Assembly (NCBI GenBank): GCA_964427955.1
Contig: CAYRWY010000179.1
Location: 1-10,777 of the forward strand
Origin: JACRBK01 sp964427955
Lineage (GTDB): Bacteria > Chloroflexota > Anaerolineae > Aggregatilineales > Aggregatilineaceae
Reading direction: 5' to 3'
DNA: 10,777 nt
A program made the translations under genes and the position numbers. The notes beneath the pieces are model-generated. The model did no database searches and was not told the origin of the DNA. It saw only the letters and a list, made by a program, of their open reading frames with translations. Shown here piece after piece: positions 1 to 6,358 of the stretch. Each line of letters starts with the position of its first letter. The stretch's first letter is position 1.

Positions 1-564
1 CATCTGGACTTCGGGCAGATCGTAATCGACCTCCACCACGTAATCCAACTTCGACACGTGAATGAAGCTGTCCCCCAACGTGCGAGGCATCCTGCGATTA
101 ACTTCCGCGATCACGATCTTGGCGCACTCAGCCGCCGTCTTCGTTACACCAACTTCCACCCCGTAGGAACAGTAGCCGTTTTTGTCGGGCGGCGAGATGT
201 GGATCAGTGACACATCCAGCGGCAGCCGCCCATCTTGAAACAGGCGGGGAATGTCCGAGAGAAAAACCGGAGTAAAGTCGGCCCGGCCATCGTTCACGGC
301 TTCCCGGTTATTGTCGCTGATGAACAGCGAGTTCACCCGGACGTGAGGGGCCAATTCCGGCTTGATATAATCCGCTTTACCGATCGTGAGCACCTGGATC
401 AGCGACAGGTTCTTAAGCTGCGGTAAGCGTTGGTTGAGCGCCTCCATCACCCGCTGTGGAACCGAACAGTTACCGGTCACGAAAATGCGAAAATTATCTT
501 TGAAGACGCTGACCGCTTCTTCAGCCGTCACCTTTTTAGGTTCGTACTGGCTCAGCCAATCCAT
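1..564 (-). CDS. Acetyl-CoA hydrolase/4-hydroxybutyrate CoA-transferase family protein, N-terminal 188 residues (cut by window edge)
   Basis: The open frame starts at an ATG (562-564) and runs off the left edge without a stop. The start is supported by a GGAG eight bases upstream. The translation begins MDWLSQYEPKKVTAEEAVS and contains family hallmarks: VFLSDIPRLF near residue 100, HISPPDKNGYCSYGVEVGV near 122-140, and the stretch AEVNRRMPRTLGDSFIHVSK near 152-171. These match the N-terminal half of Cat1/Cat2/AbfT-type enzymes, which move CoA between acetyl-CoA and a carboxylic acid, or hydrolyse acyl-CoA, in the cytoplasm. The C-terminal half with the catalytic glutamate lies outside the window, so activity and substrate (4-hydroxybutyrate, propionate, succinate or another acid) cannot be judged. 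Only 13 bases separate it from the aminotransferase stop, so the two are very likely co-transcribed and may act in one amino-acid degradation route. Confidence 0.85.
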   Translation of the reverse strand, partial: MDWLSQYEPKKVTAEEAVSVFKDNFRIFVTGNCSVPQRVMEALNQRLPQLKNLSLIQVLTIGKADYIKPELAPHVRVNSLFISDNNREAVNDGRADFTPVFLSDIPRLFQDGRLPLDVSLIHISPPDKNGYCSYGVEVGVTKTAAECAKIVIAEVNRRMPRTLGDSFIHVSKLDYVVEVDYDLPEVQM

Positions 565-577
565 GTTCGCCACTCCA

Positions 578-1822
578 CTAGGTAGGGATCGCTTCGCGCG
601 AGGACAGGATCGCATGTTTGGTCGCGTCACTTAACCGCCGGATGCCCTCGATAATCCGGTCCTCGTTCATGCATGAGAAATTCAAGCGGGCAGTGGGCGG
701 CGGGTTCGGAGAGGTGAAGAAACAGTCGCCCGGCACAAAAGCCACATCGCGCCGCACGGCTTCATCGAACAAGGTGCGCACGTTGACCCCGTTGGGGAAA
801 TGTACCCACAGGAACAGCCCGCCATCCGGGTGCGTCCACTGGACTTCGGGCGGCATATAACGATCCAACCCGGCCAGCATAGCATCCCGCCGGTCGCGGT
901 AGACTTTGCGCAGTAGTTCAACATGCTCGTCGATAAAGCCATCTTTGGCGACTTCGTGGATCACCATCTGGTTGAAGGTGGGCGAATGGAGATCGGCACT
1001 CTGTTTCAACTGGACCAGCTTGGAAATGACCTGAGGCGGCGCGACGACCCAGGCGACGCGCAGGCCGGGGGCCAGCGTCTTGGAGAAGGTACTGAGGTAG
1101 ATGATGTTGCCGGTGTAGGAGGCGCCATTTTGAGCGGCCATCTCGGCATCGATCACCACCAACGGCTTGATGTGCTCGCCTTCGAAGCGCAGCGCCCCAT
1201 AAGGATCGTCTTCGACAATCGGGATCCCATGCGCCTGGGACAACCGAATCAGCTCCACCCGGCGCGCGTGGCTGATCGTCACTCCCGCCGGGTTCTGGAA
1301 GTTGGGCAGGATGTACATGAATTTCGCGCCATGCCGCAGGGCCGCGGGGACCTGCTCGACACAAATGCCGTCGTCGTCCGTGGGCACGCCGATGTAATTC
1401 GCCTGGAAAACATTGAAGGCTTGCAGCGCGCCCAAATAGGTCGGCTGCTCGACCAGCACGTTGTCACCCGGATTGATCAGCAACATGCCCAGCAGTGAAA
1501 GGGCCTGCTGGGAGCCGGAGGTCATCAGCACGTTGTCGGCAGTGGCGCAAATGTTGTGGCTGCGCAGGCGCTCCGCGATCATCTCGCGCAGGGGGGTGTA
1601 ACCTTCGGTGGGGCCATACTGGAGCGCATAATGGGATTGGGTTTCCAGAACGTGGCGGCAGGCTTCTTGAAAGCGCTTGACAGGGAAATATTCGGCGGCG
1701 GGGAGACCGCCTGCAAAAGAAATCACTTCCGGTTTTTGAGTAAATTTAAGCAGCTCGCGGATCATCGAACTGGTTACGCCCCTGGTCCGCAAGGCGTAAC
1801 GCGACTCCCATAATATACTCAT
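578..1822 (-). CDS. PLP-dependent aminotransferase, class I/II fold, LysN/2-aminoadipate aminotransferase-like
   Basis: This is a 414-residue cytoplasmic aminotransferase that moves an amino group between an amino acid and a 2-oxo acid. Visible hallmarks are PEVISFAGGLPAAEYFP (residues 31-47), QYGPTEGYTPLRE (68-80), the QNPAG loop with Asn177, DDPY with Asp205 and Tyr208 for the PLP ring, the Schiff-base Lys248 in STFSKTLAPGLR, and Arg379 in ARLNFS for the substrate carboxylate. Length and motifs fit stand-alone LysN/KAT-type enzymes. There is no N-terminal GntR DNA-binding domain, so it is not a MocR regulator. TAAGGA (1832-1837) lies nine bases before the ATG. Members of this family use 2-aminoadipate, aromatic, branched-chain or other amino acids, and the sequence does not decide among them. 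It heads a two-gene unit with the CoA-transferase. Confidence 0.92.
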   Translation of the reverse strand: MSILWESRYALRTRGVTSSMIRELLKFTQKPEVISFAGGLPAAEYFPVKRFQEACRHVLETQSHYALQYGPTEGYTPLREMIAERLRSHNICATADNVLMTSGSQQALSLLGMLLINPGDNVLVEQPTYLGALQAFNVFQANYIGVPTDDDGICVEQVPAALRHGAKFMYILPNFQNPAGVTISHARRVELIRLSQAHGIPIVEDDPYGALRFEGEHIKPLVVIDAEMAAQNGASYTGNIIYLSTFSKTLAPGLRVAWVVAPPQVISKLVQLKQSADLHSPTFNQMVIHEVAKDGFIDEHVELLRKVYRDRRDAMLAGLDRYMPPEVQWTHPDGGLFLWVHFPNGVNVRTLFDEAVRRDVAFVPGDCFFTSPNPPPTARLNFSCMNEDRIIEGIRRLSDATKHAILSSREAIPT

Positions 1823-1885
1823 GTAGCTTTGTCCTTACTCTCCTTGACGTGACTAAGGGGGTCCTGTACCCCGCTCCTACTTTGT

Positions 1886-1891
1886 ACTATA
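1886..1891 (-). promoter_or_regulatory. Possible -10 element of the aminotransferase operon
   Basis: Read on the minus strand, the hexamer is TATAGT (5 of 6 to consensus), about 60 bases upstream of the aminotransferase ATG. I see no good -35 hexamer at normal spacing, so this is a weak call. The location fits, because it lies just downstream of the nfnAB terminator. Confidence 0.3.
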
Positions 1892-1910
1892 GGACGGTGT
1901 GCCTTCGACG

Positions 1911-1948
1911 CCTAGTAACGTTTGCTACAACTGCGCAGTGTCACTAGG
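1911..1948. repeat. Imperfect inverted repeat upstream of the aminotransferase promoter candidate
   Basis: The arms CCTAGTAAC (1911-1919) and GTCACTAGG (1940-1948) are inverted copies matching at 8 of 9 positions, with 20 bases between them. The spacer itself contains the 8-base palindrome CTGCGCAG (1931-1938). The element lies about 20 bases upstream of the candidate -10 and could be an operator. It could also be chance structure near the terminator. No regulator gene is adjacent. Confidence 0.3.
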
Positions 1949-1950
1949 CC

Positions 1951-1975
1951 AAAAAGGCCGCGTTTTGGCGCGGCC
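1951..1975 (-). terminator. Rho-independent terminator of the nfnAB operon
   Basis: On the minus strand a perfect 7-base-pair GC stem, GGCCGCG/CGCGGCC (1969-1975 with 1956-1962), encloses a six-base loop and is followed directly by five T residues (1951-1955). It begins about 20 bases after the nfnB stop codon. It separates the nfnAB operon from the aminotransferase unit. Confidence 0.85.
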
Positions 1976-1995
1976 CGGAATACCCGTTAAGGCGA

Positions 1996-3468
1996 TTAGG
2001 GAAGATCCTCGATCTCCCAGAGACCGGTCGAAAGATAGTGATTGATCGAGCGCGCTGCCTGGCGTCCATGCCCCATCGCCAGGATGACGGTCGCCGCCCC
2101 AATCGCGATGTCGCCACCGGCAAACACACCCTCTTTGGACGTGCGCATCGTCTTCAGGTTGGTCTTGACCGTCCCATGTTTCGGATCGACCTCCAGGCCG
2201 GTCGTGGTGCGTGGGACGAGTGGATTCGGCCCGTTGCCAATCGCCACGACGACCGTATCCACGTCGATCAGAAATTCCGAGCCGGGGATCGTCACCGGAC
2301 GGCGGCGACCCGACGCATCCGGCTCGCCGAGTTCCATCCGAATACACTCGACCTGCCGCACGCGGCCCTGCTCGTCGCCCACATAGCGCGTGGGATTATG
2401 CAGCAGCTTGAAGATCACGCCTTCCTGCCGGGCATGGTGGATTTCCTCGACGCGGGCGGGCATTTCGACCTCGGTGCGGCGGTAGATCAGATAGACTTCT
2501 TCGGCCCCCAGCCGCAGGGCCGTGCGTGCCACGTCCATCGCCACATTCCCCCCGCCGACCACCGCCACGCGGCGGCTGTTGGCAATGGGCGTATCGCAGT
2601 TGGGGAAATCGTAAGCACGCATCAGGTTGCAGCGCGTCAGGTACTCGTTGGCGGAATACACGCCGCACAGGTTCTCGCCCGGCAGATCCATGAACCAGGG
2701 CAGCCCGGCGCCCGTTCCCAGGAAGACGGCGTCATGCCGTTCGAGCAGCTCGTCCAGGGTCTCGATCTGTCCGATCACATAGTTATACTCAATCTCCACG
2801 CCCATTTGTCGCACGACCTCGACCTCGGCATTGACGATGGCCTTCGGCAGGCGGAATTCGGGAATGCCGTACATCAGCACCCCGCCCGGCGCGTGCAGCG
2901 CTTCGTAGATTGTGACGGTATGCCCCGCCCGGCGCAGATCGATAGCCGCCGTCAGCCCAGCAGGACCGCTACCCACTACACCGACATTCTTACCCGTGGG
3001 CGCGCCGACGGAGGGAGTCTGCACCCGCCCGTTCTGCCGCTCCCAATCAGCGGCGAAGCGTTCCAGCCGCCCAATCGAGACGGCTTCGCCTTTTTTGGCG
3101 AGGACGCATTCTTTTTCACACTGCGCTTCCTGCGGGCACACCCGCCCACAAATGGCGGGCAGCATGTTGGTCTCTTTGATCTTGCGAATCGCCCCCTCGA
3201 AATCGCCCGCCGCGATCAGGCTGACAAAACCGGGGATGTCGATCCCCACCGGACAGCCGGCGATACAGGTGGGCTTTTTGCACTGAATACAGCGGTTGGC
3301 TTCGAGCACCGCCGTCATCTCCGGCAGGCCAAAGGGCACCTCGCGAAAGTTGGTGCGGCGCTCGCTCGGCGCTTGCTCCGGCATTTCCTGGCGGGTGATC
3401 TGCATCCGCTCTTTGCCCTTGAGGGCCTGCAAACGTTCGATTTCGTGGGGGTCTAAGGAGTGGCTCAT
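1996..3468 (-). CDS. nfnB: NfnB-type large subunit of NADH-dependent reduced ferredoxin:NADP+ oxidoreductase (GltD-like)
   Basis: This is a 490-residue iron-sulfur flavoprotein. The N-terminal part has two four-cysteine sets, Cys60/63/68/72 and Cys107/111/117/121, for [4Fe-4S] clusters. A Rossmann FAD motif follows (VGSGPAG, about 165-171), then a second nucleotide motif for NADP(H) (VVGGGNVAMD, 303-312), and a C-terminal FAD motif (GVFAGGD, 447-453). This layout is shared by the glutamate synthase small subunit GltD and NfnB/SudA. The upstream partner is NfnA-like and no GltB-type large subunit is seen, so NfnB is the better call. In the complex it would carry the bifurcating FAD and the NADPH site. 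I chose the ATG at 3468 because AGAGG lies five bases before it. The longer frame from 3507 would add 13 residues that only mirror the end of nfnA. Annotators often label this protein glutamate synthase. Confidence 0.88.
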   Translation of the reverse strand: MSHSLDPHEIERLQALKGKERMQITRQEMPEQAPSERRTNFREVPFGLPEMTAVLEANRCIQCKKPTCIAGCPVGIDIPGFVSLIAAGDFEGAIRKIKETNMLPAICGRVCPQEAQCEKECVLAKKGEAVSIGRLERFAADWERQNGRVQTPSVGAPTGKNVGVVGSGPAGLTAAIDLRRAGHTVTIYEALHAPGGVLMYGIPEFRLPKAIVNAEVEVVRQMGVEIEYNYVIGQIETLDELLERHDAVFLGTGAGLPWFMDLPGENLCGVYSANEYLTRCNLMRAYDFPNCDTPIANSRRVAVVGGGNVAMDVARTALRLGAEEVYLIYRRTEVEMPARVEEIHHARQEGVIFKLLHNPTRYVGDEQGRVRQVECIRMELGEPDASGRRRPVTIPGSEFLIDVDTVVVAIGNGPNPLVPRTTTGLEVDPKHGTVKTNLKTMRTSKEGVFAGGDIAIGAATVILAMGHGRQAARSINHYLSTGLWEIEDLP

Positions 3469-3473
3469 GGCAA

Positions 3474-3478
3474 CCTCT
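3474..3478 (-). promoter_or_regulatory. Ribosome binding site deciding the nfnB start
   Basis: AGAGG on the minus strand lies five bases before the ATG at 3466-3468 and overlaps the nfnA stop codon. This supports the shorter nfnB start and translational coupling of the two subunits. Confidence 0.6.
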
Positions 3479-4325
3479 ACTGCTGGCTCGCCGCTTCGGC
3501 GCGACATTGATGTTGGTAACGAGCGAACGCCTGCTGTTCCTGCTCTTTATAGAACGCCTGGCGCTTGATCAGTTCGTCGAAGTCCACCTGGTGGCCGTCG
3601 AAGTCAGGGCCATCCACACAGGCGAAGAAGGTCTTGCCGCCCACCGACACCCGGCAGCCGCCGCACATCCCGGTCCCATCCACCATCACCGGATTCAGGC
3701 TGACCGTCGTCGGGATGTCGTGTTCTTGGGTGAGCTTGCTGACATATTTCATCATGACGACGGGGCCGACCGCGTAGACGTGATCGATCTGCTGCTTCGC
3801 GATCAGGCTGCCCAACATATCGGTCACGAGACCTTTTTGACCGCAGGTCCCATCGTCCGTGCAGATCAGGACTTCGTCCGACGTCCGGCGCATTTGTTCT
3901 TCCATGATGATCAGGGAGTGGCTGCGCGCGCCCAGGATCGAGATCACGGTGTTCCCCGCCGCTTTGAGCGCCTGGGCGATAGGATGGGCGGGGGCAATGC
4001 CGATCCCGCCGCCGATGATGACGACCGTGCCGTAGCGCTTGACCGGGGTCACGGCGCCCAGCGGACCGACGACGTCTTGCAGCCGGTCGCCCGCTTTGAG
4101 CTGCGCCATCTGCGCCGTGCTCTTGCCCACGGCCTGCACCACCAGGGTGATGGTGCCCCGCTCAGGATCGGCGTCGGCAATCGTCAGCGGAACACGTTCA
4201 CCCTGCTCGTCGATACGAATGATCACAAACTGACCCGCTTTGCGGCGTTGGGCAATCCGGGGAGCATAAACCAAATATTGGTTGACTTTTTCTGCCAGAG
4301 CCACGTTCTCTAAAATTTCATTCAC
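3477..4325 (-). CDS. nfnA: NfnA-type small subunit of NADH-dependent reduced ferredoxin:NADP+ oxidoreductase (SudB/PyrK-like)
   Basis: This 282-residue protein has the ferredoxin-NADP reductase fold. It shows a flavin-binding RVPLT (44-48), a nucleotide motif GGGIGIAP (105-112), CTDDGTCGQKG (155-165), and a C-terminal [2Fe-2S] region with Asp216, Cys221, Cys224 and Cys236. An Asp plus three Cys is the ligand set reported for Pyrococcus SudB/Nfn small subunits, whereas PyrK uses four Cys. The subunit would bind FAD and NAD(H) and pass electrons to NfnB. The start codon is GTG, supported by GAGGGG eight bases upstream; a nearby ATG is out of frame. It is eight bases upstream of nfnB. No pyrD is near, which argues against a dihydroorotate dehydrogenase subunit. 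Confidence 0.88.
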   Translation of the reverse strand: MNEILENVALAEKVNQYLVYAPRIAQRRKAGQFVIIRIDEQGERVPLTIADADPERGTITLVVQAVGKSTAQMAQLKAGDRLQDVVGPLGAVTPVKRYGTVVIIGGGIGIAPAHPIAQALKAAGNTVISILGARSHSLIIMEEQMRRTSDEVLICTDDGTCGQKGLVTDMLGSLIAKQQIDHVYAVGPVVMMKYVSKLTQEHDIPTTVSLNPVMVDGTGMCGGCRVSVGGKTFFACVDGPDFDGHQVDFDELIKRQAFYKEQEQQAFARYQHQCRAEAASQQ

Positions 4326-4333
4326 AGCGTTAG

Positions 4334-4339
4334 CCCCTC
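4334..4339 (-). promoter_or_regulatory. Ribosome binding site supporting the GTG start of nfnA
   Basis: GAGGGG on the minus strand lies eight bases before GTG (4323-4325). No in-frame ATG is equally well placed, so the GTG start is preferred. Confidence 0.6.
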
Positions 4340-4365
4340 GCCTCGTTGAACATCATTTGCCCGGA

Positions 4366-4395
4366 AAGATAGCGAGTCTGATCCCATTCTGCCAA
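4366..4395 (-). promoter_or_regulatory. Candidate sigma-70-type promoter of nfnAB
   Basis: On the minus strand, TTGGCA (4390-4395, 5 of 6 to TTGACA) is followed after 18 bases by TATCTT (4366-4371, 4 of 6 to TATAAT). Transcription would begin near 4359, giving a leader of about 34 bases before the GTG. The stretch between this promoter and the tRNA terminator is AT-richer and holds no gene I can support. Confidence 0.4.
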
Positions 4396-4498
4396 AAATC
4401 GGGACACTATCTCCTGTCTATTTAAGTATGTTTTTTGTGTTTAAAATAGTCCATAAAGGGACTGATCTGCCGTGAAGAAAATCATGTCGGGGGAGGAC

Positions 4499-4529
4499 AA
4501 AAAAGCGACCCGCCGGGTGGGCGGATCGC
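4499..4529 (-). terminator. Intrinsic terminator downstream of tRNA-Gln
   Basis: On the minus strand the arms 4520-4529 and 4505-4514 form a 10-base-pair stem (one G-T pair) around a five-base loop, followed by six T residues (4499-4504). It begins about nine bases after the tRNA 3' end. I see no separate terminator between usp and the tRNA, so it may also end read-through from the transporter operon. Confidence 0.88.
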
Positions 4530-4537
4530 TGATGCTG

Positions 4538-4610
4538 CTGGGGAGGCAGGATTCGAACCTGCGGATGGCGGCTCCAAAGGCCGCAGCCTTAACCACTTGG
4601 CCACTCCCCA
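4538..4610 (-). tRNA. tRNA-Gln (anticodon UUG)
   Basis: This 73-base cloverleaf has acceptor arms TGGGGAG/CTCCCCA (4604-4610 with 4539-4545) and a D-arm of GCC/GGC type with a GG in the loop. The anticodon stem GCGGC/GCCGC encloses the loop CTTTGGA with anticodon TTG at 4575-4577. The T-arm GCAGG/CCTGC carries a TTCGAAT loop. The weak U1-A72 pair and discriminator G73 (4538) are typical identity features of tRNA-Gln. CCA is not encoded: the next bases are CAG, so the CCA-adding enzyme must complete the end. Confidence 0.93.
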
Positions 4611-4621
4611 AGACGCCCCTC

Positions 4622-4650
4622 ATTATAACACCCCGTCCGGGAGCGAGCAA
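4622..4650 (-). promoter_or_regulatory. Promoter of the tRNA-Gln gene
   Basis: On the minus strand a perfect -10 TATAAT (4622-4627) lies 17 bases downstream of TTGCTC (4645-4650), which keeps the TTG of the -35 consensus. Transcription would begin near 4615, about five bases before the mature tRNA 5' end. This makes the tRNA an independent unit despite its position right behind usp. Confidence 0.6.
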
Positions 4651-4672
4651 GGGTAAGGGAAGGCGCACGCTG

Positions 4673-5557
4673 CTATTTGTCGGGATGGACCAGCGTCACC
4701 GGGCAGCGAGCGTTTTTGATCACGCTCTGGGCCACGCCGCCCATCAGCCAGCGCGCGATCCCGGTGCGTCCGTGGGTGGACATCACGATCATGCTGATCC
4801 CCTCTTCGGACTCGACGAAATCGCAGATCGCCTGGGCCGGATTGCCGCCGCGCAGGATGACCTCCCGCGCGCGCACGCCCTCGATCCGCAGACGGTTGCG
4901 CATCCCGACCAGGGCGTCGGTCACCTGATCGAGACTCTGATCGGCGATCTCCTGCTGTCCGGCCAGCGCCCACTGCCCGGCATAGTCGCCCGCTTTCGAT
5001 TGGTAGACGTGCAGCAGGATCATCTCGGCGTCGTGAACGCGGGCGATCTCGGCGGCACGGGGCACGGCGGTTTCGGACCAGCGCGATCCGTCCAGCGGGA
5101 CGATCACTTTCTGGTACATCGGGCGGACCAGCAGCAGCGGCACGGGCAGGCTGGTGAGCGCCTTTTCGACGTTGGTGCCGAACAACCAGCGCAGCATCCC
5201 GGTGCGGCCCTGGGTGGACATCACCAGAACGCTGATACGCTCGGTGTCGATCACCTTCAGCAGCGCCCCGGCCAGGTCGTGGGCCTGGATGACCATGCCA
5301 TCGACCGGCACACCCAACGAGCGTGCCTCGCGCTGGAGTTTGTCCAGATACGCCTGGAGCTGATCCAGGGATGGCCCTTGCGCCTCGGCCTGGACCGCCC
5401 CCTCGGTCGAGGTGGCAACATGGTGGAGATAGAGCAGGATCAGTTCGGCATCATGTTTGCTCGCCAGGTCTACGCCAAACCGGATCGCGAACTCGGTGGC
5501 GGTAGAGCCATCCAGGGGAACGAGCACCCGGCTGTAGATACGAGCAGGAACCGTCAT
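4673..5557 (-). CDS. Universal stress protein with two UspA domains
   Basis: This 294-residue cytoplasmic protein has two tandem UspA domains, about residues 7-145 and 148-291. Each starts with a VPLDGS strand-loop (Asp15 and Asp156) and ends with the nucleotide-binding segment: MSTQGRTGMLRWLFGT (113-128) and MSTHGRTGIARWLMGG (259-274). The first keeps Gly-Thr at the phosphate-binding end. The second has Gly-Gly in place of the usual Gly-Ser/Thr, so the two halves may bind ATP differently. Tandem Usp proteins are stress- or energy-responsive regulators, often encoded next to transporters. GGAG lies nine bases before the ATG and the aapP stop is only 33 bases upstream, so it is probably the last gene of the transporter operon. 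Its target is unknown. Confidence 0.93.
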   Translation of the reverse strand: MTVPARIYSRVLVPLDGSTATEFAIRFGVDLASKHDAELILLYLHHVATSTEGAVQAEAQGPSLDQLQAYLDKLQREARSLGVPVDGMVIQAHDLAGALLKVIDTERISVLVMSTQGRTGMLRWLFGTNVEKALTSLPVPLLLVRPMYQKVIVPLDGSRWSETAVPRAAEIARVHDAEMILLHVYQSKAGDYAGQWALAGQQEIADQSLDQVTDALVGMRNRLRIEGVRAREVILRGGNPAQAICDFVESEEGISMIVMSTHGRTGIARWLMGGVAQSVIKNARCPVTLVHPDK

Positions 5558-5590
5558 CGACTACTTCTCCGAATATTCAGATGCTGCCGG

Positions 5591-6340
5591 TTACAAAATC
5601 TGCGACAGGAACAGCTTCGTCCGCTCGTGCTGCGGATTGGTGAAGAAATGCTCCGGTGTCCCCATCTCCACGATGCGCCCTTCGTCGAACAGCACGATCC
5701 GGTCGGCCACTTCGCGCGCGAAGCCCATTTCGTGGGTCACGACCACCATCGTCATGCCGCTCTGGGCCAGTTCCTTCATCACGTCCAGCACTTCCTTGAT
5801 CATCTCCGGATCGAGCGCGGAGGTCGGCTCGTCGAACAACATAATCTTGGGCTGCATGGCCAGCGCCCGCGCGATGGCGACGCGCTGCTGCTGCCCGCCC
5901 GACAACTGGCCGGGATATTTGCGCGCCTGTTCGGGAATCCCCACGCGCTCCAACAATTGCAGCGCGATGGACTCGGCTTCACGGCGCGCCTGGTGGCGCA
6001 CGAAGCGCGGGGCCAGCGTGATATTATCGAGCACGGTCAGGTGTGGAAACAGGTTGAACTGCTGGAAGACCATGCCGATCTCGCTGCGGATGGCGGCGAT
6101 GTTGCGCACATCGTGGCTGAGTTCGATCCCATCCACGATGATCTGGCCTTCCTGGTGTTCTTCCAGACGGTTGATACACCGGATAAACGTCGATTTGCCC
6201 GATCCCGACGGCCCGATCACCACCAGCACTTCCTGGGGGGATATTTCCAGACTCACGTCCTTGAGCACGTGGAAGTTGCCAAACCACTTGTTGACGTTCC
6301 GGCAGACAATAATGGATTCAGAGTATGCGTTTTCGCTCAT
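5591..6340 (-). CDS. aapP: Amino-acid ABC transporter ATP-binding protein, AapP/GlnQ type
   Basis: This 249-residue ATPase energises amino-acid uptake at the inner face of the membrane. It has Walker A GPSGSGKST (43-51), a Q-loop VFQQFNLFPH (91-100), the signature LSGGQQQR (146-153), Walker B IMLFDEP (166-172) with Glu171, a D-loop SALDPE, and the switch His203 in VVVTHEMGFA. The FNLFPHLTVLDNI stretch and overall length are typical of polar amino-acid transporters (GlnQ, HisP, AapP). All catalytic residues are present. It begins 18 bases after the aapM stop, with AGAGAG as a modest ribosome site. The symbol rests mainly on the neighbouring AapJ- and AapQ-like genes, because the ATPase alone cannot tell substrates apart. 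Confidence 0.93.
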   Translation of the reverse strand: MSENAYSESIIVCRNVNKWFGNFHVLKDVSLEISPQEVLVVIGPSGSGKSTFIRCINRLEEHQEGQIIVDGIELSHDVRNIAAIRSEIGMVFQQFNLFPHLTVLDNITLAPRFVRHQARREAESIALQLLERVGIPEQARKYPGQLSGGQQQRVAIARALAMQPKIMLFDEPTSALDPEMIKEVLDVMKELAQSGMTMVVVTHEMGFAREVADRIVLFDEGRIVEMGTPEHFFTNPQHERTKLFLSQIL

Positions 6341-6358
6341 GCTTAAACTCTCTGCGCC

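Noticed and set aside
2038..3456. A 472-codon open frame on the plus strand opposite nfnB
   Set aside because: Its composition (His, Arg, Asp, Gly) is that of a mirror of a GC-rich gene. nfnB carries all expected cofactor motifs on the other strand.
3469..3507. Longer nfnB start at 3507
   Set aside because: It would overlap nfnA by 31 bases and has no good ribosome site. The ATG at 3468 has AGAGG at proper spacing.
4441..4668. A 75-codon open frame over the tRNA on the minus strand
   Set aside because: It covers the tRNA-Gln gene, its promoter and its terminator, and has no protein features.
4472..6346. A 624-codon open frame on the plus strand
   Set aside because: It runs antisense through the tRNA, usp and aapP and is rich in His, Arg, Gln and Asp, as expected from the reverse of GC-rich genes. 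It has no recognisable motif, and the opposite-strand genes are certain.
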